From positions 1 through 25,485 of the forward strand of contig DOLC01000132.1 of the NCBI GenBank assembly GCA_003509545.1: DNA of 25,485 nucleotides, given 5' to 3'. The translations under genes were made by a program, and so were the position numbers. Positions 1-8,045 of the stretch are shown piece by piece. Positions within the stretch are counted from its first letter, which is position 1; each line of letters begins with the position of its first letter. The notes below the pieces were generated by a model. It did not search any database and was not told the origin of the DNA. It saw only the letters and a program-made list of their open reading frames with translations. This stretch comes from Peptococcaceae bacterium (GTDB taxonomy: Bacteria > Bacillota > DSM-521 > Neomoorellales > Neomoorellaceae).

Positions 1-114
1 CCTCGGGCCTGCCTTCGCCTTTCGCCAAGCTTAAAGCCTGGGCTAGCCGCGAAAGCTTGTTCGCTCGCTTCCAAGCCCAAGCAGGCCTGCCCTGCAACAA
101 GTGGGGATAACTCG
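1..114 (-). repeat. Dispersed palindromic repeat, copy 1 (partial, cut by window edge)
   Basis: Read on the minus strand this stretch begins GAGTTATCCCCACTTGTTGC and stays near-identical to the left half of the copy at 15764-16026, including the block GGCCTGCTTGGGCTTGGAAG, a TTCGCGG block, the GGCGAAAGG block and GGCAGGCCCGAGG. Only about the left 114 bp of a roughly 260-bp element are inside the window. Its terminal GTTATCCCC end points toward the promoter at 128-156. The match to the other copies is seen directly. The class of element (non-autonomous mobile repeat or structured RNA) is inferred. Confidence 0.85.
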
Positions 115-127
115 GCGCCAAGGTTTA

Positions 128-156
128 TTGCCGCCCCTTTTCTTCTCTGCTATAAT
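128..156 (+). promoter_or_regulatory. Sigma-A type promoter for the PK-C-like gene and uvrC
   Basis: TTGCCG at 128-133 and a perfect TATAAT at 151-156 are separated by exactly 17 bp. Transcription would begin near 163, giving an untranslated leader of about 85 nt before the ATG at 250. The -35 box lies 13 bp from the end of the repeat copy at 1-114. Confidence 0.75.
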
Positions 157-174
157 GTTCCCAAGGTGCGCCGG

Positions 175-213
175 GCCTCCTGCTCATGAGTGCGGAGGCA
201 GGGCGCGTGCCCT
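175..213 (+). other. Two small leader hairpins
   Basis: GCCTCC (175-180) can pair with GGAGGC (194-199), and AGGGC (200-204) with GCCCT (209-213). A short T stretch (218-222) follows a few bases after the second stem. This resembles a weak attenuator in the leader between the promoter and the ATG at 250, but the second stem is only 5 bp, so it may have no function. Confidence 0.3.
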
Positions 214-249
214 TCACTTTTTGGCCTTAAGGCGGGAGGTTTTCAACCT

Positions 250-804
250 ATGACCACCTATTGGAACAGCGCAGGGAAAGTCCATACGGCGGCTACTGTT
301 AAGCTGGCCGTGGAGAGGGCGCGGGAGCTGGGGATCAAACATATAGTCGTAGCCTCGGTTACGGGCTACGCGGCGGAGATGCTTCTGGCATATCCCGACC
401 TGGAGCGGGTATGCGTTACCCACCAGGCGGGCTTCAGCCGGCCCGGAGAGATGGAAATGCCCGGGGAGGTGCGGCGACGGCTGGAGGAGGGCGGCATGAA
501 GGTCCTCACCACCACCCACCTCATGGCCGGCCTGGACCGGGCCCTGCGGCTGAAATTCCAGGGATTGTACCCCTCTGAAATCGTGGCCAACACCCTGCGC
601 CTTTTCGGCCAGGGAACCAAGGTGGCGGTGGAGGTGGCCGGTATGGCTCTGGATGCCGGCCTTATACCCTACGGCGTGGACGTGGTGGCCCTGGGCGGCA
701 GCAGCGAGGGCCTGGACACGGCCCTGGTGGTACGGCCGGCCCATTCCCAGTATTTCTGGGAAACTAAAGTAAAGGAGATCATCTGCAAGCCGCGGGAGTT
801 CTAG
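250..804 (+). CDS. Pyruvate kinase C-terminal-domain-like protein
   Basis: This 184-residue protein resembles stand-alone homologues of the alpha/beta C-terminal domain of pyruvate kinase. The fold is suggested by the early HTAATVKLAVERARELG helix, the hydrophobic strand IVVASVTGY and the late SSEGLDTALVVRPA stretch. The pyruvate kinase catalytic barrel is absent, so it cannot be a pyruvate kinase. It may bind a small ligand, but its reaction is unknown. The ATG at 250 is preferred over an in-frame GTG at 190 because GGCGGGAGG (231-239) lies about 10 nt upstream and the extra 20 residues do not look like this family. It is the first gene after a strong promoter and is followed 6 bp later by uvrC, so the two are probably co-transcribed. 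Family recognition is fairly secure; the function is not. Confidence 0.8.
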   Translation: MTTYWNSAGKVHTAATVKLAVERARELGIKHIVVASVTGYAAEMLLAYPDLERVCVTHQAGFSRPGEMEMPGEVRRRLEEGGMKVLTTTHLMAGLDRALRLKFQGLYPSEIVANTLRLFGQGTKVAVEVAGMALDAGLIPYGVDVVALGGSSEGLDTALVVRPAHSQYFWETKVKEIICKPREF

Positions 805-810
805 GGTGCC

Positions 811-2616
811 ATGCAGTTAGAGGAGAAGCTGGCCCGTCTTCCTGACCACCCGGGCGTCTACCTCATGCGGGATGCCGGCGGCCAAATCATATATGTGGGC
901 AAAGCGGCTTCCCTCAAAAACCGGGTCCGTTCTTATTTCCACGGCCAGCGGCCGCCGCGGGTGGAGGCCCTGGTGCGCCAGGTTGCGGACTTGGAATATA
1001 TCCTTACGGACAACGAAGTAGAGGCTCTTATACTGGAATGCAACTTAATTAAAGAGCACCGGCCGCGCTACAACGTTAACCTCAAGGACGATAAGACCTA
1101 TCCCTATCTAAAAATTACCGTACAGGAAGAGTTCCCCCGCCTCCAGGTAACCCGGCGGGTGGTACGGGACGGCTCCCGCTACTTCGGCCCTTATACCAGG
1201 GTAGGGTCCTTAAAAGAAACTTTGAAGCTCCTGGGACATCTCTTTCCCGTCCGTACCTGCCGCGACACTCCCTTAAAGGCCAAGGGCCGGCCGTGCTTGA
1301 ACGCCCATATCGGCAGGTGCCTAGCTCCGTGTACCGGCCGGGTTAGTCCGGAAGAGTACCGTAAGGCCGTGGTGAATATGATCCTTTTCCTGGAAGGAAA
1401 ACAGGAAGACGTGGTGCGGGCCCTGCGGTCGGAAATGGAAGAGGCCGCCGCCAGGTTGGAGTTCGAAAGGGCGGCCCGGCTGCGGGACCGCCTCCGGGCG
1501 GTGCAAGAGGTCCTTGAGCAGCAAAGGGTAGTAAGCCACGATTTCGACGACCGGGACGCCATTGCCCTGGCCCGGGAACAGGGAGAAGCCGTGGGAATGC
1601 TTTTCTTCATCCGGCAGGGGAAGGTCATCGGCCGGGAGCACTTTTTCCTCGAGGGCCAGGACGGGTTGAAGACGGAAGAAGTTATGGCCGCCCTGGTAAA
1701 ACAATACTACAGCCGGGGGGGAGAAATCCCCCCGGAGATTCTCCTGCACGATCCCATAGAGGACCGGGAAACCATCGAAGCTTGGCTTACCCACCGGCGC
1801 GGCCGCAAGGTGAGGATTAAGGTGCCCCGCCGCGGCGAGAAGGCTAAACTCCTGGCCATGGTCTACGAGAATGCCCGCACCGTCCTGCAGGAGCACCTTT
1901 TGGCCCGGGAGAGGCGGGAAGCCGGGGCCGCCGCGGCCCTGGAGGAGTTAAAAGAATTCCTGGCCCTGCCCGCCCCGCCCCACCGGATGGAGGCCTATGA
2001 TATTTCTAACCTCCAAGGCAGCGAAGTGGTGGGGTCTATGGTGGTCTTTGAAAAGGGACGGCCGCAGCCCGCTGCCTACCGGCGGTTCCGCATCAAGAAC
2101 GTCAAGGGACCCAACGATTTTGCCTCCCTGCAGGAGGTGCTGGAACGCAGGTTCCGGCGCCTGAAGGAAGGAGACCCCAAGTTTTCCGCGCAGCCGGATC
2201 TCGTCCTGATCGACGGCGGCCGGGGACAGCTCACCGCGGCCAGGGAGGTGATGCAGCGCCTGGGGGTAGGGGATATTCCCACCTTCAGCCTGGCCAAGGG
2301 TGAGGAACTCCTCTACCGGGCGGAGGAGGCCGCCCCCCTGCAGCTCCCACGGGACGGCGCAGCCCTGCGCCTCTTGCAGAACCTAAGGGATGAAGCCCAC
2401 CGTTTTGCCATTACCTTCCACCGCCAGCGGCGCCTGAAGGCGTCTACGGCCTCGGCCCTGGACGATATTCCCGGGGTGGGGCCCAAACGCAAACGGAATC
2501 TCCTGCGCCATTTCGGCTCCCTGGACAACATCCGGCGGGCGAGTGTGGAGGAACTGGCAAGGGTAGAAGGAATGAACCGGGCGGTAGCCCTGAAAATCAA
2601 AGAAGTCCTGGATTGA
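811..2616 (+). CDS. uvrC: UvrABC excinuclease subunit C
   Basis: This is the dual-incision nuclease of bacterial nucleotide excision repair, acting with UvrA and UvrB on bulky DNA lesions. At 601 residues it has the normal length. The N-terminal GIY-YIG nuclease runs from about residue 13 to 90, with G15-V16-Y17, Y28-V29-G30-K31, R38 and the metal-binding E76. Four cysteines (C150, C162, C170, C174) match the cluster conserved in UvrC, reported to hold an iron-sulfur centre in the E. coli protein. The UVR motif that contacts UvrB lies near residues 205-238. The RNase H-like endonuclease domain follows (DISN near 395 and LIDGGRGQL near 470), and tandem helix-hairpin-helix motifs end the protein (DDIPGVGPKRKRNLL). 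The ATG at 811 is 6 bp after the preceding stop. An intrinsic terminator follows at 2667-2701. Confidence 0.97.
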   Translation: MQLEEKLARLPDHPGVYLMRDAGGQIIYVGKAASLKNRVRSYFHGQRPPRVEALVRQVADLEYILTDNEVEALILECNLIKEHRPRYNVNLKDDKTYPYLKITVQEEFPRLQVTRRVVRDGSRYFGPYTRVGSLKETLKLLGHLFPVRTCRDTPLKAKGRPCLNAHIGRCLAPCTGRVSPEEYRKAVVNMILFLEGKQEDVVRALRSEMEEAAARLEFERAARLRDRLRAVQEVLEQQRVVSHDFDDRDAIALAREQGEAVGMLFFIRQGKVIGREHFFLEGQDGLKTEEVMAALVKQYYSRGGEIPPEILLHDPIEDRETIEAWLTHRRGRKVRIKVPRRGEKAKLLAMVYENARTVLQEHLLARERREAGAAAALEELKEFLALPAPPHRMEAYDISNLQGSEVVGSMVVFEKGRPQPAAYRRFRIKNVKGPNDFASLQEVLERRFRRLKEGDPKFSAQPDLVLIDGGRGQLTAAREVMQRLGVGDIPTFSLAKGEELLYRAEEAAPLQLPRDGAALRLLQNLRDEAHRFAITFHRQRRLKASTASALDDIPGVGPKRKRNLLRHFGSLDNIRRASVEELARVEGMNRAVALKIKEVLD

Positions 2617-2666
2617 TCCGTTCCCCCGGCCATCCCTGCGGGGGCCGGGGCCTCCGGACGGCCGGG

Positions 2667-2701
2667 GGCGGCACCCGAAGCGGGGCCGCCGTTGCTTTTT
2701 T
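2667..2701 (+). terminator. Rho-independent terminator after uvrC
   Basis: GGCGGC (2667-2672) pairs with GCCGCC (2685-2690), and CCCG (2674-2677) with CGGG (2681-2684). This gives a 10-bp GC-rich stem with one bulged A and a 3-nt loop, followed within 5 nt by six T residues (2696-2701). The next gene starts only about 25 nt later. Confidence 0.75.
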
Positions 2702-2726
2702 GCTCGAAGGGAAGGATGAAGAAGCA

Positions 2727-3530
2727 TTGCATAATATTCGCCTGGTGGCCTTAGATCTGGACGGCACCCTGCTGGACAGTAGTTCTGTCCTGGTACCCGG
2801 GGCGAAGGAAGCTGTTCGCCGAGTGCTGGAAAAGGGAGTGGGCGTTACCCTCGCTACCGGCCGCATGTTCCGCTCCGCCCTGCCCTTTGCCCGGGAGTTG
2901 GGCATCGACCTGCCCCTGATCGTGTATAACGGAGCCCTCATAAAGGATCCCGAGTCGGGGGAAATACTGTGGCAGAAGCTATTGCCCCTCGAGGTAGCCA
3001 CCAGCCTGGTCCTCAAGGCCCGGGCTTATAACCTGGCCTTTAACGTTTATATAAACGACGAGCTCCTGGTGGAGGACGTGCGGTCGGAAAATATTACGTA
3101 TTCCCAGCAGGCCCGGGTACCCCTCAACAGGGTGGACGACATGTTGAGGGTCCTTAACACGGAGCCCCTTAAATTCGTCGCCGTGCACCAGGGGCCCGAA
3201 CTGGACCTGCTGGAGGAGGAGGTGAGGCGGGACCTGGGAGATAGGGTATATATAACGCGTTCTTTTCCCCATTACCTGGAAATAATTAATCCCGAAGCCA
3301 GCAAGGCCAAGGGGCTGGCCCTTCTGGCCGCCAGCCGGGGGATATCTCCGGCCGAGGTCATGGTCATCGGCGATAGCTTCAACGATGTGGATATGTTTCG
3401 CTATGCCGGCCTGGCGGTGGCCATGGGCAACGCCCCGCCTGACGTCCGGGCGCATGCCGACTACGTTACAGGTACCAACGACGAAGGCGGCGTGGCCGAA
3501 GCCCTTACTCGGTTCATACTGGAGAGATAA
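2727..3530 (+). CDS. Cof-type HAD-superfamily hydrolase (HAD-IIB)
   Basis: This is a haloacid dehalogenase-type phosphatase, 267 residues from the chosen start, probably cytosolic and acting on sugar phosphates or similar small phospho-compounds. Motif I is DLDGT at residues 10-14, with the nucleophile D10 and the acid D12. The cap is the IIB type typical of Cof/YidA proteins. The C-terminal motif GDSFNDVDMF supplies the Mg-binding acids. The frame is open upstream to 2613, but that part crosses the terminator at 2667-2701 and gives Gly/Arg-rich nonsense. A TTG at 2727 with AAGGA about 10 nt upstream puts motif I at the usual distance from the N terminus, so it is the likely start. The gene lies 2 bp before rapZ and probably leads that operon. 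Its exact substrate cannot be read from sequence. Confidence 0.85.
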   Translation: MHNIRLVALDLDGTLLDSSSVLVPGAKEAVRRVLEKGVGVTLATGRMFRSALPFARELGIDLPLIVYNGALIKDPESGEILWQKLLPLEVATSLVLKARAYNLAFNVYINDELLVEDVRSENITYSQQARVPLNRVDDMLRVLNTEPLKFVAVHQGPELDLLEEEVRRDLGDRVYITRSFPHYLEIINPEASKAKGLALLAASRGISPAEVMVIGDSFNDVDMFRYAGLAVAMGNAPPDVRAHADYVTGTNDEGGVAEALTRFILER

Positions 3531-3532
3531 TC

Positions 3533-4429
3533 ATGCAAGGGGAAAGAAATTGGCGCCTGGTCATCGTTACCGGCCTTTCGGGGGCGGGCAAGACGCAGGC
3601 CATACGATTCCTGGAGGATTTAGGGTTCTTCTGCATTGATAATCTTCCTCCTTCCCTGATACCGGGCCTGGTGGATCTGCTTAACAAGGAGGACCCGCCT
3701 TCGGGGGAGGACAAGAAGGTAGCCCTGGTCATGGACATCCGGGGCGGCGCCTTTTTCGAGGGACTGGAGGAGGCCTTGGGCTACCTGGACGGCCGAGGAT
3801 TCTCCTACGAGATATTATTTTTAGAAGCTTCGGATGAAGTCCTGGTGCGGCGTTACAAGGAAACCCGGCGCCGCCATCCCCTGGCGGGAGAAAGCATACT
3901 GGAGGGGATCCTGGAAGAGCGGCGGCGGCTGCAGGAGATCAAGGGCCGGGCCAGCAAAATTATCGATACCTCCGAGCTCACTCCCCGCCAGTTAAGGGAA
4001 CAGATCATGGAACTCTTCGGCGGGGCACGGGAACAGCTCACCATAACCGTGGTATCCTTCGGGTACAAATACGGCATACCCCTGGATGCCGACCTGGTGA
4101 TGGACGTGCGGTTCCTGCCCAATCCCTATTATGTTCCGGAGCTGCGGCCCTTCACCGGCCACGATCGCTGCGTGGCGGATTTCGTTCTGGATTCCCCTAT
4201 TACTTCGGAGTTCATAGCCAGGTTCATGGACTTAATGCATTTCCTCATTCCCCATTACGTTAAGGAAGGTAAATCCCACGTGGTCATCGCCATCGGTTGT
4301 ACCGGCGGGCAGCACCGCTCCGTAACCCTGGCCAACCGGATCGGGGAATTGATTAAAGGGCCCGGCCGGAAGGTCATTGTCAAGCACCGGGACGTCATGC
4401 ACCCCTCGGCCGCCCACCGCAGGAGGTGA
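3533..4429 (+). CDS. rapZ: RapZ/YvcJ family nucleotide-binding protein
   Basis: This P-loop ATPase/GTPase of the RapZ (YvcJ) family has 298 residues, close to the family norm. The Walker A motif is GLSGAGKT at residues 14-21. The C-terminal half carries the family blocks VSFGYKYGIPLDADLVMDVR, PNPYYVPELRPFTG and GCTGGQHRSV, and ends RDVMHPSAAHRRR. In E. coli RapZ is an RNA-binding adaptor controlling GlmS through small RNAs. In Firmicutes YvcJ has a less defined role linked to competence and cell-wall metabolism. The ATG at 3533 follows GGAGAG by about 7 nt. The rapZ-yvcK-whiA order is conserved in Gram-positive bacteria, and here the end of rapZ carries the ribosome binding site of yvcK. Confidence 0.95.
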   Translation: MQGERNWRLVIVTGLSGAGKTQAIRFLEDLGFFCIDNLPPSLIPGLVDLLNKEDPPSGEDKKVALVMDIRGGAFFEGLEEALGYLDGRGFSYEILFLEASDEVLVRRYKETRRRHPLAGESILEGILEERRRLQEIKGRASKIIDTSELTPRQLREQIMELFGGAREQLTITVVSFGYKYGIPLDADLVMDVRFLPNPYYVPELRPFTGHDRCVADFVLDSPITSEFIARFMDLMHFLIPHYVKEGKSHVVIAIGCTGGQHRSVTLANRIGELIKGPGRKVIVKHRDVMHPSAAHRRR

Positions 4430-4434
4430 GGCCC

Positions 4435-5787
4435 TTGGAGAGCCTTAAATGGCTGTACCCGGGTCTAAAGGTCAAACGCTGGCTGTTACTGGCGGTCCTG
4501 GGCTTTTTTTTACTGGTTTCGGGGCTGACGGTGGCCCTGGGGGTGGCCCTCTTGGAGTCGGCCGAGCGTAGCGTCCGCTGGCTGATCGACCATACCCTGG
4601 GGTTTTGGGGCCCGCCCGTCTTAAGCGGTATGCTGGTGGCCGCGGCAGGGCTGGTCATCATGCTGGTCGGCCTGGAGCAGCTCACCCGCTCCGTCCTCCA
4701 CGTCCTCTGGCACCGGGATAAGAGCCCGTGGGAAGTTTTCTACCGCCGTCGCCTATTGGAGGGAGGCCCCCGGATTGTGGCCATCGGCGGGGGCACGGGT
4801 CTGGGAGTGTTGCTGCGGGGGCTAAAAAACTATACCCGCAACTTGACGGCGGTGGTCACCGTGGCCGACGACGGGGGCAGTTCGGGGCGCCTCCGGGCGG
4901 AACTGGACATCCCGCCTCCCGGGGATGTGCGCAACTGCCTGGTGGCCCTGGCCGATACGGAAGTTCTGATGGAAGAGCTCTTTAATTACCGGTTCCGCAA
5001 GGGTGAAGGGCTGGCGGGTCACAGTTTGGGCAACCTCCTCCTGGCCGCCATGACAGATATGGCGGGAGACTTCGTCAAGGCGGTGGGTGAGCTGGGCAGG
5101 GTTCTGGCGGTGGGGGGGAGGGTGTTCCCCTCCACCCTGAGCCGGGTCACCCTGGGGGCCGAGCGCGAGGACGGCACTTTAGTATGGGGAGAAAGCAGTA
5201 TCCCCATCCCCGGCCAGCGCATAAAAAGGGTGTTTTTGCAGCCGGCGGACTGCCGACCGCCCAGGGAGGCCGTAGAAGCCATTGAACAGGCCGATGCCGT
5301 GGTTATCGGTCCCGGCAGCCTGTATACCAGTGTCCTTCCCAACCTCCTGGTGCGAGGCCTGGCGGAAGCCCTCCGCCGGACCAAGGCGCCCGTATTCTAT
5401 ATAAGCAACGTCATGACCCAACCGGGGGAGACGGAGGGGTATACGGTGGCCGATCATCTCCGGGCCATCCAGGCCCACTGCGGTCCCGGGCTCATCGACT
5501 GCGTCATCGCCCACAGCGGCCCTGTTTCCTGGGCCGCCAGGCGACGCTACCGGCAAAAGGGCGCCCATCCGGTGGACGTGGATGCCACCGCCTTGGCCAG
5601 GTTGGGGGTGGAACTGCGCAAGGCATGGCTCATCGACGAGACCCATGTGGTACGCCACCATCCGGACCGCCTGGCCCGGGTGATCATGGAGGAGATCTAC
5701 AGGCGGCGGGCCTGGAAGTCGCCGGGGCGGTTTTTCTTCATGCTGCGGAGGAGGCTGGACGGGCCTAACGTCCATGCCCGGGGATAA
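4435..5787 (+). CDS. yvcK: YvcK/GlmR-type gluconeogenesis factor with N-terminal membrane segments
   Basis: This is a CofD/YvcK-fold protein needed in other Firmicutes for growth on gluconeogenic carbon sources and for cell-wall precursor supply; it binds UDP-GlcNAc in B. subtilis. From the TTG start it has 450 residues. Two hydrophobic segments (about 16-41 and 62-81) precede the cytosolic domain, an extension that the shorter Bacillus form lacks. The nucleotide-sugar-binding fold begins with GGGTGLG (118-124) and DDGGSSG (145-151), followed by PPGDVRNCL and IGPGSLYTSVLPN. A GTG at 4426 overlaps AGGAGG (4421-4426) and is too close to it. The TTG at 4435 has 8-nt spacing and is preferred. The ribosome binding site lies inside the end of rapZ, so the two are probably translationally coupled. 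Confidence 0.93.
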   Translation: MESLKWLYPGLKVKRWLLLAVLGFFLLVSGLTVALGVALLESAERSVRWLIDHTLGFWGPPVLSGMLVAAAGLVIMLVGLEQLTRSVLHVLWHRDKSPWEVFYRRRLLEGGPRIVAIGGGTGLGVLLRGLKNYTRNLTAVVTVADDGGSSGRLRAELDIPPPGDVRNCLVALADTEVLMEELFNYRFRKGEGLAGHSLGNLLLAAMTDMAGDFVKAVGELGRVLAVGGRVFPSTLSRVTLGAEREDGTLVWGESSIPIPGQRIKRVFLQPADCRPPREAVEAIEQADAVVIGPGSLYTSVLPNLLVRGLAEALRRTKAPVFYISNVMTQPGETEGYTVADHLRAIQAHCGPGLIDCVIAHSGPVSWAARRRYRQKGAHPVDVDATALARLGVELRKAWLIDETHVVRHHPDRLARVIMEEIYRRRAWKSPGRFFFMLRRRLDGPNVHARG

Positions 5788-5808
5788 AGGCAAAGGTGGA
5801 AGGAACCA

Positions 5809-6747
5809 TTGCGGGAAAACCAACTTTCGTTTTCGGCCCGGGTTAAAGAAGAGCTGGTCCGGGTCCTGCCCAGGCAAAGTTGCTGTCGGACGGCGGAATT
5901 GGCCGCCCTCTGTCGCTTTTCACGCGGTATCCGGGAGAACGCCCTTGAAGGGCAGCAGGTCCTCTTTACTACGGAGAGCGCTGCCCTCATGCGGAAGGTC
6001 TACTCCCTGGCCAAAGAGGGGGGGCTTAAGGTGTGCGTAGCAAGGAATAAACAGAAAAACCCGCGCCGGCCCCACATCTATTATCTCGTAAACTTAGTAC
6101 CGGAAGGCAAAAAAGTGCTGGAGGAGAGGGAGCGGTCCCTGCACTCCTGCTGCCGGTCGGCCTATTTGCGGGGCGTCTTCCTGGCCGCCGGTTCGGTGGC
6201 CAACCCGGAGTTGGCCCACCACCTGGAACTGGTGGTAGACCCCCGCGACCTCCGCTTCCTCCGGGGACTCCTGCGGGCCATGGGCCTACAGCCGGGGGTG
6301 AACCGGCGGAGCCGGGGGTTGGCCCTGTACTTCAAGGACAGCCGGGAGATCGTAAAGGCCTTAAGCCTCATGGGCGCCCATGGAGCCGTCCTGACCTACG
6401 AGAACGTGCTGGTGTATAAGAACATGCGCAACCACGTCAACCGTCTGGTGAACTGCGAAACGGCCAATCTGAGCAAGGCCATCGAGGCGGGGATGCGTCA
6501 GGCGGAAACCATCCGATTTATAGCAGAAAGGATAGGTCTGGCCAACCTGCCCCAGGCCCTGCGGGAAGTGGCGGAGCTGAGGCTCCGCTACCCGGAAGCC
6601 ACCTTGAAAGAGCTGGGGGAAATGCTGAGCCCGCAGGTGGGCAAATCGGGGGTAAACCACCGCCTGCGCCGCCTGGAGGCCCTGGCCGAGACTCTTAAAA
6701 CCAAGGGGAAAAGCGATGCGCCGACTCCAGAGCTTTCCGGTAGATAG
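5809..6747 (+). CDS. whiA: WhiA-type DNA-binding regulator
   Basis: WhiA combines an N-terminal LAGLIDADG-homing-endonuclease-like fold without catalytic residues and a C-terminal helix-turn-helix. In actinomycetes it controls sporulation; in B. subtilis it affects division and chromosome segregation. At 312 residues it has the family length. The start MRENQLSFSARVKEEL, the CCRSAYLRGVFLAAGS block near residue 110 and the VNCETANLSKAI block near 220 are recognisable. The C-terminal helix-turn-helix is around residues 265-300 (LKELGEMLSPQVGKSGVNHR). The TTG start at 5809 has AAAGGTGGAAGGA just upstream. Its 3' end overlaps the next gene by 32 bp in another frame. Confidence 0.94.
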   Translation: MRENQLSFSARVKEELVRVLPRQSCCRTAELAALCRFSRGIRENALEGQQVLFTTESAALMRKVYSLAKEGGLKVCVARNKQKNPRRPHIYYLVNLVPEGKKVLEERERSLHSCCRSAYLRGVFLAAGSVANPELAHHLELVVDPRDLRFLRGLLRAMGLQPGVNRRSRGLALYFKDSREIVKALSLMGAHGAVLTYENVLVYKNMRNHVNRLVNCETANLSKAIEAGMRQAETIRFIAERIGLANLPQALREVAELRLRYPEATLKELGEMLSPQVGKSGVNHRLRRLEALAETLKTKGKSDAPTPELSGR

Positions 6748-7210
6748 TACCAATTCTATGGCCTGCTGGCGCCGGGTGGCTCCCTCGTGGAGGGTGGCCT
6801 GGAATTTCGCTGTAATCCAGTTCAGCCGGTACCTGCCCTTTCTGCGCCTGAAGAATTTCCTCCTCCGGCTGGTCGGGATAAGGGTGGCCCCCTCTGCCTC
6901 GGTGGGGTTGATGGCCATGTTCGACGTGTTAAGGCCCGACCTGATTAGCATAGGGGAGAACACCATCATCGGCTACAACGCTACCATCCTGTGCCATGAA
7001 TTCCTGCCCCATGAGTACCGCCTGGGGAAGGTGGAAATAGGCTCCTGGGTGCTCATCGGCGCCAATGCCACTATACTCCCCGGTGTGCGGATAGGCGACG
7101 GCGCCCTGGTAGGTGCGGGGGCGGTAGTAACGCAGGATGTGCCCCCGGGAGCCGTAGTGGGCGGAGTGCCCGCCAGGCCCCTCCGCCGGGCCGGGGGGGA
7201 GGGGGGATGA
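6716..7210 (+). CDS. Hexapeptide-repeat (left-handed beta-helix) acyltransferase
   Basis: This 164-residue protein belongs to the LbetaH O-acetyltransferase group (WcaJ/MaeB-like, CoA-dependent). The N-terminal 50 residues are basic and aromatic and look like a membrane-associating helix (AVIQFSRYLPFLRLKNFLL). From about residue 65 the [LIV]-G-x4 hexapeptide pattern begins: ISIGENTIIGYNATI, VEIGSWVLIGANATILPGVRIGDGALVGAGAVV. The family signature GVPARPLR closes the coil. His in the CHEF motif is a candidate catalytic residue. The ATG at 6716 has AGGGGA 6 nt upstream, inside the end of whiA. It overlaps the next gene by 4 bp (ATGA). Its substrate is unknown; a cell-surface sugar or lipid is plausible. 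Confidence 0.85.
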   Translation: MRRLQSFPVDSTNSMACWRRVAPSWRVAWNFAVIQFSRYLPFLRLKNFLLRLVGIRVAPSASVGLMAMFDVLRPDLISIGENTIIGYNATILCHEFLPHEYRLGKVEIGSWVLIGANATILPGVRIGDGALVGAGAVVTQDVPPGAVVGGVPARPLRRAGGEGG

Positions 7211-7815
7211 GGAACAGGGGCTTGGTGGCCTGGTGCCGCGACTTGTTGTGGGAAAATCCTCACCGGCCGTGGTTCCTGAAGACCCTCCTGGTCGTCAATC
7301 TGTTAGGCTCCTTATACGGGTACTACTGGTACCGGGAACAGCTGGCCGCCACGCCGTGGATCTGGTGGATCTTTACCCCCGACAGCCCCCTTTCAACCTC
7401 CCTCTTTACCCTGGCCCTGACGCTGGCCCTGAAGGGGAAGGGGAGCCCTTTTTTGAGACTTCTGGCCGCCGCCGGGGTAATCAAATACGGCTTGTGGGCG
7501 GCTGTAGTCATAACCGATTACTGGCTGAAAGGGGGGCCGGCGGAGCTCCTGGAGGCCATGCTTTGCCTGAGCCATCTCGGCATGGCCCTGGAGGGGCTTA
7601 TTTTTATCCGTCATTGGCCCTTCGGCCGCCGGCACGTTTTAGGGGTCGGAGGTTGGCTGGTCCTTAATGATTATGTGGACTACGCCTTGGGATGGCACCC
7701 CTACCTCTTCCGGCCAGATCAGGAGGGCCTGGCGGCCGTCACCGCCGTGGCCTTAAGCGGCCTATTAATTCTTTGTTTTTCAGGCAGGAAAATGACGACC
7801 GACCAAGAATATTAA
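7207..7815 (+). CDS. DUF1405 family membrane protein (YpjA-like)
   Basis: This integral membrane protein of 202 residues resembles the DUF1405/YpjA family of Firmicutes, whose role is unknown. About six hydrophobic segments can be seen: FLKTLLVVNLLGSLYGYYW near the start, PLSTSLFTLALTLALKG, LRLLAAAGVIKYGLWAAVVI, LLEAMLCLSHLGMALEGLI, the segment around VLGVGGWLVLNDY, and a last helix LAAVTAVALSGLLILCF. The motifs FTPDSPLS, IKYGLWA and NDYVDY are typical of the family. The ATG overlaps the stop of the acyltransferase gene and has a purine-rich GGGGGGAGGGGGG directly before it, so translation is probably coupled. Confidence 0.85.
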   Translation: MRNRGLVAWCRDLLWENPHRPWFLKTLLVVNLLGSLYGYYWYREQLAATPWIWWIFTPDSPLSTSLFTLALTLALKGKGSPFLRLLAAAGVIKYGLWAAVVITDYWLKGGPAELLEAMLCLSHLGMALEGLIFIRHWPFGRRHVLGVGGWLVLNDYVDYALGWHPYLFRPDQEGLAAVTAVALSGLLILCFSGRKMTTDQEY

Positions 7816-7827
7816 TATTGTATTAAG

Positions 7828-7938
7828 GGAGGTATTTGCGGCACAAGGAAGATCCCGCAAGACCTCCACGCGGCCGGTGCGGCACCGGCGGAAGAAGGAA
7901 AATGGCCGGCCGGCATGCAAAGAAGAAACAATGCCGGC
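7828..7938 (+). promoter_or_regulatory. Hairpin-rich leader upstream of rpoN
   Basis: Three consecutive stems are visible. GGAGGT plus TTGCGG (7828-7841) pairs with CCGCAA plus ACCTCC (7855-7867), giving 12 bp with one small internal loop. GCCGGTG (7873-7879) pairs with CACCGGC (7883-7889) around a 3-nt loop. GCCGGCAT (7909-7916) pairs with ATGCCGGC (7931-7938) around 14 purine-rich nt. None has a T-run, so they are not ordinary terminators. The set suggests a structured 5' leader of rpoN. No known riboswitch was recognised. Confidence 0.5.
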
Positions 7939-8045
7939 GTGGAGAAAAGATATTTTCGGGGTAGTCGTTCATGGGGGCCGGTGCCCTCTCCACGAACTAT
8001 GAAAATGAGAAGGCCATTTTCGAAGGGGGAAAGGGGTGGAAAGGC

